The notes under the pieces were generated by a model. The model was given only the letters and a program-made list of their open reading frames with translations. It was not told the DNA's origin and did not search any database. The translations under genes were made by a program, and so were the position numbers. Below, in pieces: positions 1 to 6,781 of a stretch of 12,127 nt of DNA. Location: NCBI GenBank assembly GCA_027340645.1, contig DAHWQN010000008.1, positions 1-12,127 of the forward strand, read 5' to 3'. The DNA comes from Microcaldota archaeon. GTDB taxonomy: Archaea > Micrarchaeota > Micrarchaeia > Micrarchaeales > CABMGC01. Every line of letters begins with the position of its first letter. Position 1 is the stretch's first letter.

Positions 1-1042
1 TATTTGGATTTATAGCCTCGTATATTATGGAGTTGCTGTAATATGCAATCCTTCCCGAACCTGTGCCTAGATACGAGTAGCTGCTATAATTAGCAAATGC
101 AGAGCTGTTGGCCATGTTAGGTATTGAATTACCCTGCGTGATGCTGCTCCCATTCATATCCAATACGTTGATGCAGTTTTTCGCGCCATAGTAGGCAAAG
201 TTCTTTATCCAGCCATCAGAATACCAGCTGCATATTGTAGTGTTTGCCCCGAGGGATATTATACTGGCCTTTTCTCCATTTATGCTTCCGGATGTTACTG
301 ATATATTTTTGTTGGCAGATTCAAGCCCCTTTGCCCATATGGCAGTAAAGTTTCCAACAAGTGATCCCTGCATCCATATTGAGTATGCTGTCGCATTCTT
401 GTATGTTGCCTCTGCGGAGTATATGCTGTGCGTGTAATTATAAGTTAAGTTGAACATTGCCTCGTAGAACGCATCTATTGAAGGTAATGCTGACAATTCA
501 AGAGAGTTTATCCCATATGTATTCTTGAAATAAGATACTGATAGGTAACCGATTCCACTCATGTAAAAGTCCTTCTCGCTCAGCTGGTTTGCTGGAAGGT
601 TCTCCGCAGGATCTGGCTTTCCTGCAGCCAAAACAGTTACAGTTCTGCTTGTTAAAGTGCGGCTTCTATTCTGTATGTTAAGCAATTTGCCCGGATCCGT
701 CACGAAAGTAACATTGAATTCTCCACTGCTTTTGAACTCCTCTGTGAAATTTATGATAGTGCTGTTGTGCTCCGGCAGCGTAACATTGTACGCTTCAGTT
801 AGGTTGCCATTGATGAATATACCTAACCCTAGGTCTTCAAACGCTGTACTACCGTAGTTTGAAATGTTAAGCGGGAACGTTATGCTCTGATACGGGTACA
901 CACTCAATGAGTTATTCACCCCAACGTTTAATGACACATCTATTGCGCTGTTGCCCTTGAGCGTATTAAGATAAATCACCGATACAGCTACAGCTGCCAC
1001 TACAATTATAATTATCCATGCAATTGCGTTCTTTCCATTCAT
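1..1042 (-). CDS. Membrane-anchored, N-glycosylation-rich surface protein, 3' end cut off by the window edge
   Basis: The minus-strand frame is open from an ATG at 1042 to base 1 (347 codons) without a stop, so the C-terminus lies outside the window. Residues about 9-25 form one hydrophobic segment with only MNGKNAIAW before it, which suggests a signal anchor with the rest of the protein outside the cell. Residues about 33-130 alternate like a beta-sandwich (Ig or CARDB-like; fold inferred only). The remainder is rich in Tyr, Ser and Asn. I count 17 N-X-S/T sequons in the visible part and two Cys (in TTICSW and KNCINV). The start lies two bases after the stop of the winged-helix gene upstream, so the two are almost certainly co-transcribed. 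I do not recognise the family; an S-layer-associated or adhesin-like role is a guess. Confidence 0.8.
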   Translation of the reverse strand, partial: MNGKNAIAWIIIIVVAAVAVSVIYLNTLKGNSAIDVSLNVGVNNSLSVYPYQSITFPLNISNYGSTAFEDLGLGIFINGNLTEAYNVTLPEHNSTIINFTEEFKSSGEFNVTFVTDPGKLLNIQNRSRTLTSRTVTVLAAGKPDPAENLPANQLSEKDFYMSGIGYLSVSYFKNTYGINSLELSALPSIDAFYEAMFNLTYNYTHSIYSAEATYKNATAYSIWMQGSLVGNFTAIWAKGLESANKNISVTSGSINGEKASIISLGANTTICSWYSDGWIKNFAYYGAKNCINVLDMNGSSITQGNSIPNMANSSAFANYSSYSYLGTGSGRIAYYSNSIIYEAINPN

Positions 1043-1044
1043 TG

Positions 1045-1515
1045 TTACACCACTTGTTCCTTACTCTTCAACCCGTTCACTACCTCTCCTACTTTTGCGG
1101 CAACTCCGCTGTAAAATGATTCAAAAGCACTCCGCGACCATGCCTGCGCATCGAATCTGTCTCCAAAGCTTGGAGGCTTGAAGCTAAAGTGACCCTTGCT
1201 GTTCTCTACGAATCCCATCCTCTTCATTCGCAGAAGATGATAACGCAGCGTCTTTTCGTTTATGTGCTCCCAATTCGTGTTTATGTAATCCAGAAGATCC
1301 TTTACAGATGGATCCCGTTTTTTAATGAACTGGAAGTTGACAAGCGCATCTAGCACTGCAACTGCGCTAAGCCGTGACTCTCCAGGATTCACTATTCCAA
1401 GTGACAGCGCAAGCCAACGCATAGCCGACCTTCTTGTATCTAGGACTTCCCTGCTAACTCTGAGGTCGCGTATGGTAAGCTCCCTTTCTATAAGTTCAGA
1501 CTCGTTAAGCTCCAC
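1045..1515 (-). CDS. Winged helix-turn-helix transcriptional regulator
   Basis: This 156-residue protein has a charged N-terminal helix (1-30), a conserved-looking TRRSAMRWLALSLG stretch (about 27-40), and a winged-helix region at about 55-115. There NEKTLRYHLLRMKRMGFVE reads as recognition helix plus wing, followed by GHFSFKPP. The tail (120-156) is a further helix. The start is GTG; the frame upstream of it has no ATG, and the TATA box about 31 bases upstream supports a leaderless or nearly leaderless GTG start. Its stop is two bases before the surface-protein gene, so it probably regulates its own operon. No ligand pocket or metal site is evident. The wHTH call is fairly firm; the DNA target is not known. 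Confidence 0.8.
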   Translation of the reverse strand: MELNESELIERELTIRDLRVSREVLDTRRSAMRWLALSLGIVNPGESRLSAVAVLDALVNFQFIKKRDPSVKDLLDYINTNWEHINEKTLRYHLLRMKRMGFVENSKGHFSFKPPSFGDRFDAQAWSRSAFESFYSGVAAKVGEVVNGLKSKEQVV

Positions 1516-1540
1516 AAAACCACTACTCTTAGGCGAAGAT

Positions 1541-1550
1541 TAATTATAAA
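1541..1550 (-). promoter_or_regulatory. TATA box of the wHTH/surface-protein operon
   Basis: The minus strand reads TTTATAATTA here, a good archaeal TATA box, centred about 31 bases upstream of the GTG start at 1515. Transcription starting about 25 bases downstream would leave a leader of only about five bases. Confidence 0.55.
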
Positions 1551-1602
1551 CCTTTCTGAAGCCGTTCTCGACTTGCATGTCAGAAAGACCTGCACAAAAG
1601 GC

Positions 1603-1845
1603 TTAATAATGTGTCCAAATTACTAATATATGTGATATTATAAGAGCGAACTCCATCCCTAAAACAGCCCCGCAACTGGCAGGGCAAAAATCCATTGTTG
1701 GACAAGGTCCACATTTCCCGAGAAGGGAGCCTACTTCAACTGACACACGCTGTTGCGCTAACGCCCCGCTGGTCGGGGTGTTTAAGGCTGCGGCAAGAGA
1801 TTCAGATGAGGCTTCAATTAGCTTATTGCGTAATGTGAAGGCCAA
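1603..1845 (-). CDS. Doubtful small Cys-containing ORF, 80 residues
   Basis: The frame starts with TTG at 1845 and has no visible Shine-Dalgarno site. It is in the same frame as the RNHCP gene, separated from it by that gene's TAG stop and five codons. The product has a Cys cluster (KCGPCPTMDFCPASCG, about 44-59) and a hydrophobic C-terminal patch. The segment VSVEVGSLLGK reminds me of the 'VEAGS'-type tail of some archaeal IS605-family TnpB proteins, but there is no TnpB zinc ribbon or catalytic region upstream, so at most it would be a relic. It overlaps the hairpin-rich stretch, and an RNA explanation is about as likely. I would not rely on it as a gene. Confidence 0.2.
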   Translation of the reverse strand: MAFTLRNKLIEASSESLAAALNTPTSGALAQQRVSVEVGSLLGKCGPCPTMDFCPASCGAVLGMEFALIISHILVIWTHY

Positions 1846-1860
1846 TTGGAGATTTGATGC
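1603..1860. other. Hairpin-rich stretch, possible structured RNA or mobile-element end
   Basis: Between the RNHCP gene and the wHTH promoter the sequence has a series of small inverted repeats: an eight-pair hairpin at 1761-1781 (ACGCCCCG, loop CTGGT, CGGGGTGT, one G-T pair), TCCC/GGGA at 1716-1728, TGGAC/GTCCA at 1699-1711, and a weaker GCCC/GGGC at 1667-1685. It looks more GC-rich than its AT-rich flanks. I see no RNase P, SRP or tRNA signature motifs. Candidates are an uncharacterised structured RNA, the structured right end of an IS200/IS605-type element, or simply the 3' part of an operon with a small ORF. Confidence 0.3.
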
Positions 1861-2175
1861 CTAACGCCTGCTTATAAGTGACTCGAGTACTGCTTTATTA
1901 TCTGCTTCATTCGCAGTTACGTGGGTGTTTAACCCGCACTTTTCGCACTTGTAGTAAATAATATAAGAGCCATTTCTGTACTCTGCAGATATCGGCTTCA
2001 TCACTCCTTTGCATTTGTTTTCTCGGTCTCCGGGCATCTTGTCAACATGTTTGCTTACAAGGCAGCTCGGACAGTGATCAGTATATCCTGTACCAGTTAC
2101 CTGTGCACCACACCTCTCGCACGTAAAGTCCTCCTTTTTACGCGTAAATCTGCCTTTGGGCAAGGTATCGTTCAT
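1861..2175 (-). CDS. RNHCP-domain zinc-binding protein
   Basis: The 104-residue product matches the small RNHCP domain family along nearly its whole length: RFTRKKEDFTCERCG (9-23), HCPSCLVSKHVD (34-45), PGDRENKCKGVMKPI (48-62) and YYKCEKCG (74-81). Cys19/22, Cys35/38, Cys55 and Cys77/80 are likely zinc ligands. The eponymous R-N-H-C-P reads T-D-H-C-P here, so two positions differ. The biochemical role of the family is not known; a nucleic-acid-binding zinc protein is a common guess. It lies 18 bases after the DUF4870-type gene and has GGTG just before the ATG, so the two form an operon. The family is, as I recall, mainly bacterial, so transfer is possible. Confidence 0.85.
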   Translation of the reverse strand: MNDTLPKGRFTRKKEDFTCERCGAQVTGTGYTDHCPSCLVSKHVDKMPGDRENKCKGVMKPISAEYRNGSYIIYYKCEKCGLNTHVTANEADNKAVLESLISRR

Positions 2176-2193
2176 GACACCACGTACGAAGCT

Positions 2194-2565
2194 TCAGGCC
2201 CTTTTAGCGAAATCCCCAACAACAGGGATAATCGCGTGCATTCCCATGTAAGCTTTATACCCTGTGTACAAGCCGTACAGCCATGCCAGCAATGAGAACA
2301 GGCCGAGTATTACTCCTCCGATGAATGGTGCGAAGAAGAAAATAACAAAGAATAATGCTGCAAGAACAACGTAAACGACGATGAAAGCTATGCTATACAG
2401 AATGGACTGAACGGCCTGGAACCTCAGCCCCTTGTCGGTTTCAGCATAAAGGAAGTAGACTATTAATCCGGTAAGTATTGGTATTAGATAAGCTATAATG
2501 TACATTATCTTGTCTTCTGATTTCGTAACCGCATGTGATTCATGCGTGTTTGTTTTTGCTGCCAT
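2194..2565 (-). CDS. DUF4870-type small integral membrane protein
   Basis: The 123-residue product has a polar N-terminus (1-18) followed by hydrophobic segments at about 20-40, 53-75 and 78-103. A polar stretch with the family-typical ETDKGLRFQAVQSILY (about 42-57) sits after the first of these, and a GYKAYMGMHAIIPVVGDFAKRA end closes the chain. This is the pattern of DUF4870/Tic20-like proteins (COG3296). The function is unknown. The ATG is preceded by AGGTGTT, a plausible Shine-Dalgarno match, although the TATA box lies only about 26 bases upstream, which would put transcription start nearly at the ATG. It is the first gene of an operon with the RNHCP gene. Confidence 0.8.
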   Translation of the reverse strand: MAAKTNTHESHAVTKSEDKIMYIIAYLIPILTGLIVYFLYAETDKGLRFQAVQSILYSIAFIVVYVVLAALFFVIFFFAPFIGGVILGLFSLLAWLYGLYTGYKAYMGMHAIIPVVGDFAKRA

Positions 2566-2581
2566 ATCAACACCTAATCTT

Positions 2582-2600
2582 ATGCCTATATATAAGGCAT
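2582..2600 (-). promoter_or_regulatory. TATA box inside a 19-bp inverted repeat
   Basis: ATGCCT, seven A/T bases, AGGCAT form a perfect 6-bp-arm inverted repeat centred on the TATA element (TTATATATA on the minus strand) of the DUF4870-type gene. The TATA centre is about 26 bases from the ATG. A dimeric repressor bound here would block TBP; this is an inference from symmetry alone. Confidence 0.5.
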
Positions 2601-2649
2601 CACGGCTTAAGAACTTTGCGTATAGTAACGGTTTCGCATAACGCGCTTA

Positions 2650-4062
2650 TTATAACTCCTCACGCCGCAGGCGTGCAACGTCTCTCCATCCTATATCATT
2701 TCTGAAATGCAGGTTATTGCCCTCTATGGAAACACGTGCTATTGCCTCATACGCCCTGGCACGCGCCTGTACAGCATCATTCCCGCTTCCTACTATGTAA
2801 AACAGCCTGCCGCCATTGGCGTAATACCTGCCGTCCTGCACGCTTACACCTGCGCCATAAACCTCGACCCCATCCGTGCGCATGGCTTCATCGAGCCCGA
2901 AAATCTGCTTGCCTTTGACAGCTTTGTACTTCTCCTTATCTGGATAGCCCCGTGAAACACCAGCAACGACAATCCTGGAAAGGCCGTCTGTCCTTACTGG
3001 CAATACACCTCTATTATTGATGGCAGACATACCAACTTCAAGCATATCCGTCTTAAAGCCTGGTACTATTACCTGCGCTTCAGGATCACCCCATCGCGCG
3101 TTCCACTCTATTATGCTGGGATTAAGCTCATTGTTCTTGTACTGCAGTATGCCACCAAGGTAAATAATCCCTGTATACGGCCTGTTCTTAGAGGCCAAGC
3201 CATCCACCGCGCTGCTTATTATGTTAACAATTCTTCCCTGGAGCACGGCATCCAGAACAAGCGGTGGGGAGCTACAACCCATGCCTCCTGTGTTCGGCCC
3301 TTCATCAAAATTATACAGGCGTTTGTGGTCCTGTGCATACCCGAGTATCTTCACACCGATGCCATCGCTTATCGCAAAAGCGGAAAATTCCTCCGCATTG
3401 CTGCCATCCTCATTGCGTAACCAGTCCTCTACAAGGAAGGTATCCCCAGCATTGCCAAATTCTCTCATCTCTTTTATGGCATTTATCGCGTCCTCTACGT
3501 TCTTCGCCGGTATGGCACCTTTGCCCTCGGCGAGGCCTGCCGCTTTGACAAATACCGGGGCGCCATCTTTTGCAAAATGCCGTTTTACAAAATCAATACC
3601 CTCCTGTTCCGACTTGAATACCCTATACCACGGCTGCGGTGAGCCGTGCACTGTTCCGAATTCACGTGCGAATTCCTTATCCCACTCAATCTGACCTGCA
3701 CCTTTTGTAGGCCCAAGCGCCTTGATTCCAGCATGGCGCAGCGAATTCACTAAACCCACCTCTATCGCATTGTCCTGCGCAACGTCTACCAAAGCAACAT
3801 TTTCATCCATGCATATGCGAACTATCTTCTCAACATCAGTTGTTTTAATCCCAGGAAATGTGCGAACCGGTTTCCCGGTACCAAAGCCCATCATGTCATT
3901 TCCGGGAAAGGCGAGCACCTCCCCTACATGCGGACTTTTAGCATAAGCCCTTACAAGAACGGATCCCCTCCCTCCGCCATCTACTACTGCAACCTTCTCC
4001 TTCTTGTATAAATTTGATCCCATCAAGCCACTCAGGCTCAGCTTTGCCGTGACCTCCATCAT
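2650..4062 (-). CDS. purD: Phosphoribosylamine-glycine ligase (GAR synthetase)
   Basis: The product ligates glycine to 5-phosphoribosylamine with ATP, the second step of purine synthesis, in the cytoplasm. The 470 residues contain the PurD ATP-grasp landmarks in order: GPTKGAGQIEWDKEFAREF (117-135), VKAAGLAEGKG (172-182), EEFSAF (224-229), DHKRLY (245-250), GPNTGGMG (255-262) and IIEWNARWGDPEAQ (317-330). Two things are unusual. The phosphate-loop motif normally reading GGREHA is GGRGSV (29-34), and the usual GPExPL segment reads AQDNAIEVG (95-103). The Rossmann start (KVAVVDGGG) begins at residue 23, so there is an N-terminal extension of about 22 residues; the Met at residue 14 (4023) is an alternative start. 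The TATA box 34 bases upstream favours the ATG at 4062. It ends with two consecutive TAA stops. No other purine gene is in view. Confidence 0.88.
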   Translation of the reverse strand: MMEVTAKLSLSGLMGSNLYKKEKVAVVDGGGRGSVLVRAYAKSPHVGEVLAFPGNDMMGFGTGKPVRTFPGIKTTDVEKIVRICMDENVALVDVAQDNAIEVGLVNSLRHAGIKALGPTKGAGQIEWDKEFAREFGTVHGSPQPWYRVFKSEQEGIDFVKRHFAKDGAPVFVKAAGLAEGKGAIPAKNVEDAINAIKEMREFGNAGDTFLVEDWLRNEDGSNAEEFSAFAISDGIGVKILGYAQDHKRLYNFDEGPNTGGMGCSSPPLVLDAVLQGRIVNIISSAVDGLASKNRPYTGIIYLGGILQYKNNELNPSIIEWNARWGDPEAQVIVPGFKTDMLEVGMSAINNRGVLPVRTDGLSRIVVAGVSRGYPDKEKYKAVKGKQIFGLDEAMRTDGVEVYGAGVSVQDGRYYANGGRLFYIVGSGNDAVQARARAYEAIARVSIEGNNLHFRNDIGWRDVARLRREEL

Positions 4063-4090
4063 ATCCTCTCAAACTAATATGTTCGAGCCT

Positions 4091-4100
4091 CTATAAAAAG
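4091..4100 (-). promoter_or_regulatory. TATA box of purD
   Basis: The minus strand reads CTTTTTATAG, centred about 34 bases upstream of the purD ATG at 4062. The expected leader is about eight bases and contains GAGAGGAT, a weak Shine-Dalgarno-like stretch. Confidence 0.5.
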
Positions 4101-4116
4101 CAAACCGGAACGGCTT

Positions 4117-4122
4117 AAAAAA
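4117..4122 (-). terminator. T-tract, candidate terminator of the EF-1 alpha/S10 operon
   Basis: A run of six T on the minus strand lies about 60 bases after the S10 stop and just before the purD TATA box. Archaeal termination commonly uses oligo-T tracts without a strong hairpin, and a T5 run at 4165-4169 may contribute. The rest of the 4063-4182 gap holds only the purD promoter. Confidence 0.35.
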
Positions 4123-4182
4123 CATGCAGTTGCAATGCCGCAGCTAAAGCTAAACTATACAACAAAAATGCCAAGTCAGAGA

Positions 4183-4491
4183 TCAGCTGCCAAGCATTAT
4201 CTCGATATGCACGGTGTCAGGCACAGGAATTCGCATTATCTGGCGCAATGCTGTCTCGCTTCCGTCTATCTGGACAAGCCATTTGTGGATGCGCATCTGC
4301 CAGTGCTCATAACTGTGGGAGCCGTCGCCGCAAGGCGACTTCCGTGTAGATATTTTAAGGGTGCGCGTAGGCAGAGGTATCGGGCCTGAGAACTTAATGT
4401 TCAAAGACTTAGCGATATCAACTATCTGCTTTGCTATATCCCTAGAAGCATCCTTGCTCCTGCTTATAAGTTTTATTCTAGCTGTAGGCAT
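4183..4491 (-). CDS. rps10: 30S ribosomal protein S10 (uS10)
   Basis: The 102-residue product matches archaeal/eukaryotic-type uS10 end to end: ARIKLISRSKDASRDIAKQI, SGPIPLPTRTLKISTRKSP (about 35-53), YEHWQMRIHKWLVQID, and ALRQIMRIPVPDTVHIEI near the end. It is a head protein of the small ribosomal subunit. It starts four bases after the EF-1 alpha stop, the widespread archaeal EF-1 alpha/S10 gene pair. Length is normal for the archaeal family. Confidence 0.97.
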   Translation of the reverse strand: MPTARIKLISRSKDASRDIAKQIVDIAKSLNIKFSGPIPLPTRTLKISTRKSPCGDGSHSYEHWQMRIHKWLVQIDGSETALRQIMRIPVPDTVHIEIMLGS

Positions 4492-4495
4492 GGAT

Positions 4496-5764
4496 TCACT
4501 GCTTCTTGACTATGTCTAGGATTACTCCTGCTGCAACAGTCGAGCCCATGTCACGTATGGCGAATCTTCCAAGCTGAGGGAAGTCGCTGTACTTTTCAGC
4601 ACATATTGGCTTCGTAGGGCGCACCTTCACCAAAGCTATGTCGCCATTCTTTATGAACTCAGGGTTCTTTTCAAGCGTCTGGCCCGTCTTTGGATCCTTC
4701 TTCTCAGAGATCTCTGTTATTGTACAAGCGATCTGCGCAGTGTGTATGTGGAACACAGGAGTGTAACCCTTTGCTATTGCTGTCTTGTGGTTTATCACTA
4801 CTATCTGAGCAGTGAACTCCTGCACAACTGAAGGTGGATTGTTTGTAGGGCCTACGACATCGCCCCTCTTTATGTCCTTCTTATCGATATCTTTCAGGTT
4901 GAAACCAACATTGTCTCCAGGAATTGCCTGTTGCAGCTGCTGGTGGTGCATCTCAACACTCTTTACCTCTGTCTGCACTCCTGCAGGCATTATTACTATC
5001 TTGTCTCCAGGCTTCATTATCCCTGTTTCGACCTTTCCTACAGGAACAGTTCCAAAGCCCTTGATGCTATATACGTCCTGTATCGGAAGCCTGAGTGGCT
5101 TGTCTGTTGGCTTCTTAGGCACTACGAACTCATCGAGCTGCTGAAGTAATGTATTGCCGTTATACCATGACATCTTCTCTGACTTAGATGCTATATTGTC
5201 TCCCTGAAGAGCCGAGTAAGGAACGAATGGTATCTTGCTAACGTCATATCCTACTGTCTTGAGCAGTTCTGTGACCTTAGCCTTGACATCTTCGAACTTA
5301 GCCTTGTCGTAGTTGGCGGCGTCTATCTTGTTTATGCCTACTATTACCTGCTGAATGCCAAGCACCCTTGCCAGATATGCATGCTCCCTTGTCTGCGCCT
5401 GTATTCCATCAATTGCAGATACGACAAGAACAGCTGCATCTGCCTGGCTCGCTCCTGTAATCATATTCTTTACGAAGTCCCTGTGGCCAGGTGCGTCTAT
5501 TATTGTGAAATAGTACTTCTGCGTCTGGAAATCACGGTGCATAATGTCTATTGTTATTCCGCGCTCTCTCTCCTCCTTTAGCTGGTCCATAACGAATGCA
5601 AACTCAAAGGTAGCCCTGTTGTACTTGGTAACCTCTTCCTTTATCTTCTTCATGTCCTGCTCGGTGACCGCCTTTGTATCGTAAAGGAGCCTTCCTACAG
5701 TCGTAGACTTTCCATGGTCTACGTGCCCTATGAAAATTACATTTATGTGTGGTTTTTCTGCCAT
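4496..5764 (-). CDS. tuf: Translation elongation factor EF-1 alpha (aEF1A)
   Basis: This GTPase delivers aminoacyl-tRNA to the ribosomal A site. The GTP-binding motifs are complete: GHVDHGKS (13-20), the switch I region ending RERGITID (66-73), DAPGH (90-94), NKID (145-148) and SAL (184-186). The barrel domains 2 and 3 follow, with GTVPVGKVETG and the aminoacyl-tRNA/GDP exchange-related end GRFAIRDMGSTVAAGVI. The length of 422 is normal, slightly short, for archaeal EF-1 alpha. Switch I is somewhat divergent (for example TIDIMHRDF where many archaea have TIDLTFMKF). The start ATG is preceded by GAAGTGAT, one of the better Shine-Dalgarno matches in the window. It leads an operon with S10. Confidence 0.97.
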   Translation of the reverse strand: MAEKPHINVIFIGHVDHGKSTTVGRLLYDTKAVTEQDMKKIKEEVTKYNRATFEFAFVMDQLKEERERGITIDIMHRDFQTQKYYFTIIDAPGHRDFVKNMITGASQADAAVLVVSAIDGIQAQTREHAYLARVLGIQQVIVGINKIDAANYDKAKFEDVKAKVTELLKTVGYDVSKIPFVPYSALQGDNIASKSEKMSWYNGNTLLQQLDEFVVPKKPTDKPLRLPIQDVYSIKGFGTVPVGKVETGIMKPGDKIVIMPAGVQTEVKSVEMHHQQLQQAIPGDNVGFNLKDIDKKDIKRGDVVGPTNNPPSVVQEFTAQIVVINHKTAIAKGYTPVFHIHTAQIACTITEISEKKDPKTGQTLEKNPEFIKNGDIALVKVRPTKPICAEKYSDFPQLGRFAIRDMGSTVAAGVILDIVKKQ

Positions 5765-5767
5765 TCT

Positions 5768-5775
5768 ATCACTTC
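5768..5775 (-). promoter_or_regulatory. Shine-Dalgarno site of EF-1 alpha
   Basis: GAAGTGAT on the minus strand matches much of the anti-16S consensus GGAGGTGAT and ends three bases before the ATG at 5764. It confirms the start. Confidence 0.5.
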
Positions 5776-5824
5776 AATATGAAAATCTAAGATTCTTTAC
5801 AGTGCTGAAAACAAAGTATGTTTC

Positions 5825-5884
5825 GGAATCTTATAATCCTTCACTTTCAGACGCAATAATTATGTCATTAACCTATATAAATCT
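5825..5884 (-). promoter_or_regulatory. Promoter region of the EF-1 alpha/S10 operon, two TATA candidates
   Basis: The stronger candidate is TTTATATA at 5874-5881 with an A/G-rich BRE-like stretch just upstream (GAAAGA); it would give a leader of about 88 bases. A second, ATTATAAG at 5830-5837, would give about 43 bases. The remainder of 5765-5967 holds no gene that I can support. Confidence 0.5.
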
Positions 5885-5967
5885 TTCTTGAAGATGGCTT
5901 AGAACTCCAAGCGCTTTGCATCCGGCATCCAGAGCATCTAAATTGGGTTTTTCCCCTTTTTCAAATG

Positions 5968-6630
5968 CTAGACTCTAGTATGCAGTATGTTATACTCTGA
6001 TACAGCTATGCGGATTCCATCTGATAGGTTCATAATCCCAAGGGTGGCGTTGCTTCTTGAATAAAACTCCACTATCGATGTAGTGTTTGTATGAGTGTAG
6101 AGATCAACATATCCCAATGCATTGTTTGACAGGAAGAAGTAGCTTATATTGTCAACAGTTCCATTTAACAGTATCTCATTTGAAGCTGCAGATGAAAATA
6201 GCGCCATAGCATTGCTTACGACGCTTTGTGCTGCTGTCGAATTGGCAAAAGTGCTCGCCAAAATTTCAAGTGTATTTGTCATATTCTGTTTTGCAATACT
6301 CTGGTATGTCATTACGCTGAAGTTTTTGTTGTCCAGTGCAAAAGTCTCTACGCTGCCGTTAGGGCTACCTATGTTAAGTGTAGAGTAGTTCCACGAACCG
6401 CCAAGAACTCCGCTAACCTGCTGCGGAGTAAGGAACGAACTTTCGTTAAGCTTAGTGTTGTTGACCTTCTGTATCTGTATAGTAGTAGACACAGCTGTTG
6501 TTGTCTGATTAATAGTGCTGGTTGCATTTGAAATCGTCGCAGCGTTATGCGGCATAATAATATACAATGCTGCCACTACAACCAAAATAATTATTATTAT
6601 TCCTGCAACTACGGCGGTCTTCATGCACAT
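5968..6630 (-). CDS. Membrane-anchored, N-glycosylation-rich surface protein
   Basis: The open frame reaches an ATG at 6672, but a TATA box (TTTATAAA, 6655-6662) lies inside its first codons, so translation more likely begins at the ATG at 6630 (MCMKTAVVAG) or 6624. That gives about 220 residues: a short basic N-terminus, one long Ile/Val-rich membrane segment, a Thr/Ser/Asn linker, then an extracellular domain. I count 14 N-X-S/T sequons in the 234-codon frame, a very high density, and no Cys in the outer domain. I do not recognise the family. It is transcribed divergently from a winged-helix gene, with both promoters in the short gap between them. Confidence 0.75.
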   Translation of the reverse strand: MCMKTAVVAGIIIIILVVVAALYIIMPHNAATISNATSTINQTTTAVSTTIQIQKVNNTKLNESSFLTPQQVSGVLGGSWNYSTLNIGSPNGSVETFALDNKNFSVMTYQSIAKQNMTNTLEILASTFANSTAAQSVVSNAMALFSSAASNEILLNGTVDNISYFFLSNNALGYVDLYTHTNTTSIVEFYSRSNATLGIMNLSDGIRIAVSEYNILHTRV

Positions 6631-6652
6631 CGCTCTAATACTGCTCAATACC

Positions 6653-6663
6653 CATTTATAAAC
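6653..6663 (-). promoter_or_regulatory. TATA box deciding the start of the surface-protein gene
   Basis: GGTTTATAAAT on the minus strand contains the palindromic TTTATAAA. It is centred 28 bases before the ATG at 6630 and 34 before that at 6624, the usual spacing for a leaderless archaeal transcript. It makes the ATG at 6672 an unlikely start. Confidence 0.55.
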
Positions 6664-6743
6664 CCCACTCATCTTTTTCTATGGGCCCGCGCGGAGGAAA
6701 ACTGCGGTGCATTGAATGTATTACCGTTCCGTCGATGGAAAAG

Positions 6744-6768
6744 TCTAAAATATTCACTTCTATATACT
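6744..6768 (+). promoter_or_regulatory. Promoter of the plus-strand wHTH gene, two TATA candidates
   Basis: CTAAAATATT (6744-6753, centre about 33 bases before the GTG) has the better spacing. TCTATATACT (about 6759-6768) is the better TATA by sequence but only about 20 bases from the start. The in-frame TGA immediately before the GTG rules out a longer protein. Confidence 0.4.
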
Positions 6769-6781
6769 ATTCGGCGATTGA

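Noticed and set aside
406..417. Twelve-base identity (TTGCCTCTGCGG) with the left arm of the inverted repeat at the transposase start.
   Set aside because: It lies inside the coding sequence of the surface protein with no further similarity around it, so it is probably chance.
1600..1860. RNase P RNA, SRP RNA or tRNA in the hairpin-rich stretch.
   Set aside because: I found none of the conserved core motifs of these RNAs, and no T-loop motif of a tRNA on either strand.
1858..1863. TAG read-through (for example as pyrrolysine) joining the RNHCP gene to the 80-codon frame.
   Set aside because: The frames do coincide, but several sound genes here (cysS, kae1, the surface protein at 5968) end with TAG, and the RNHCP protein is complete at its stop.
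3221..3694. Long plus-strand open frame opposite purD.
   Set aside because: It is antisense to the conserved ATP-grasp region of purD; the composition is that of a shadow frame.
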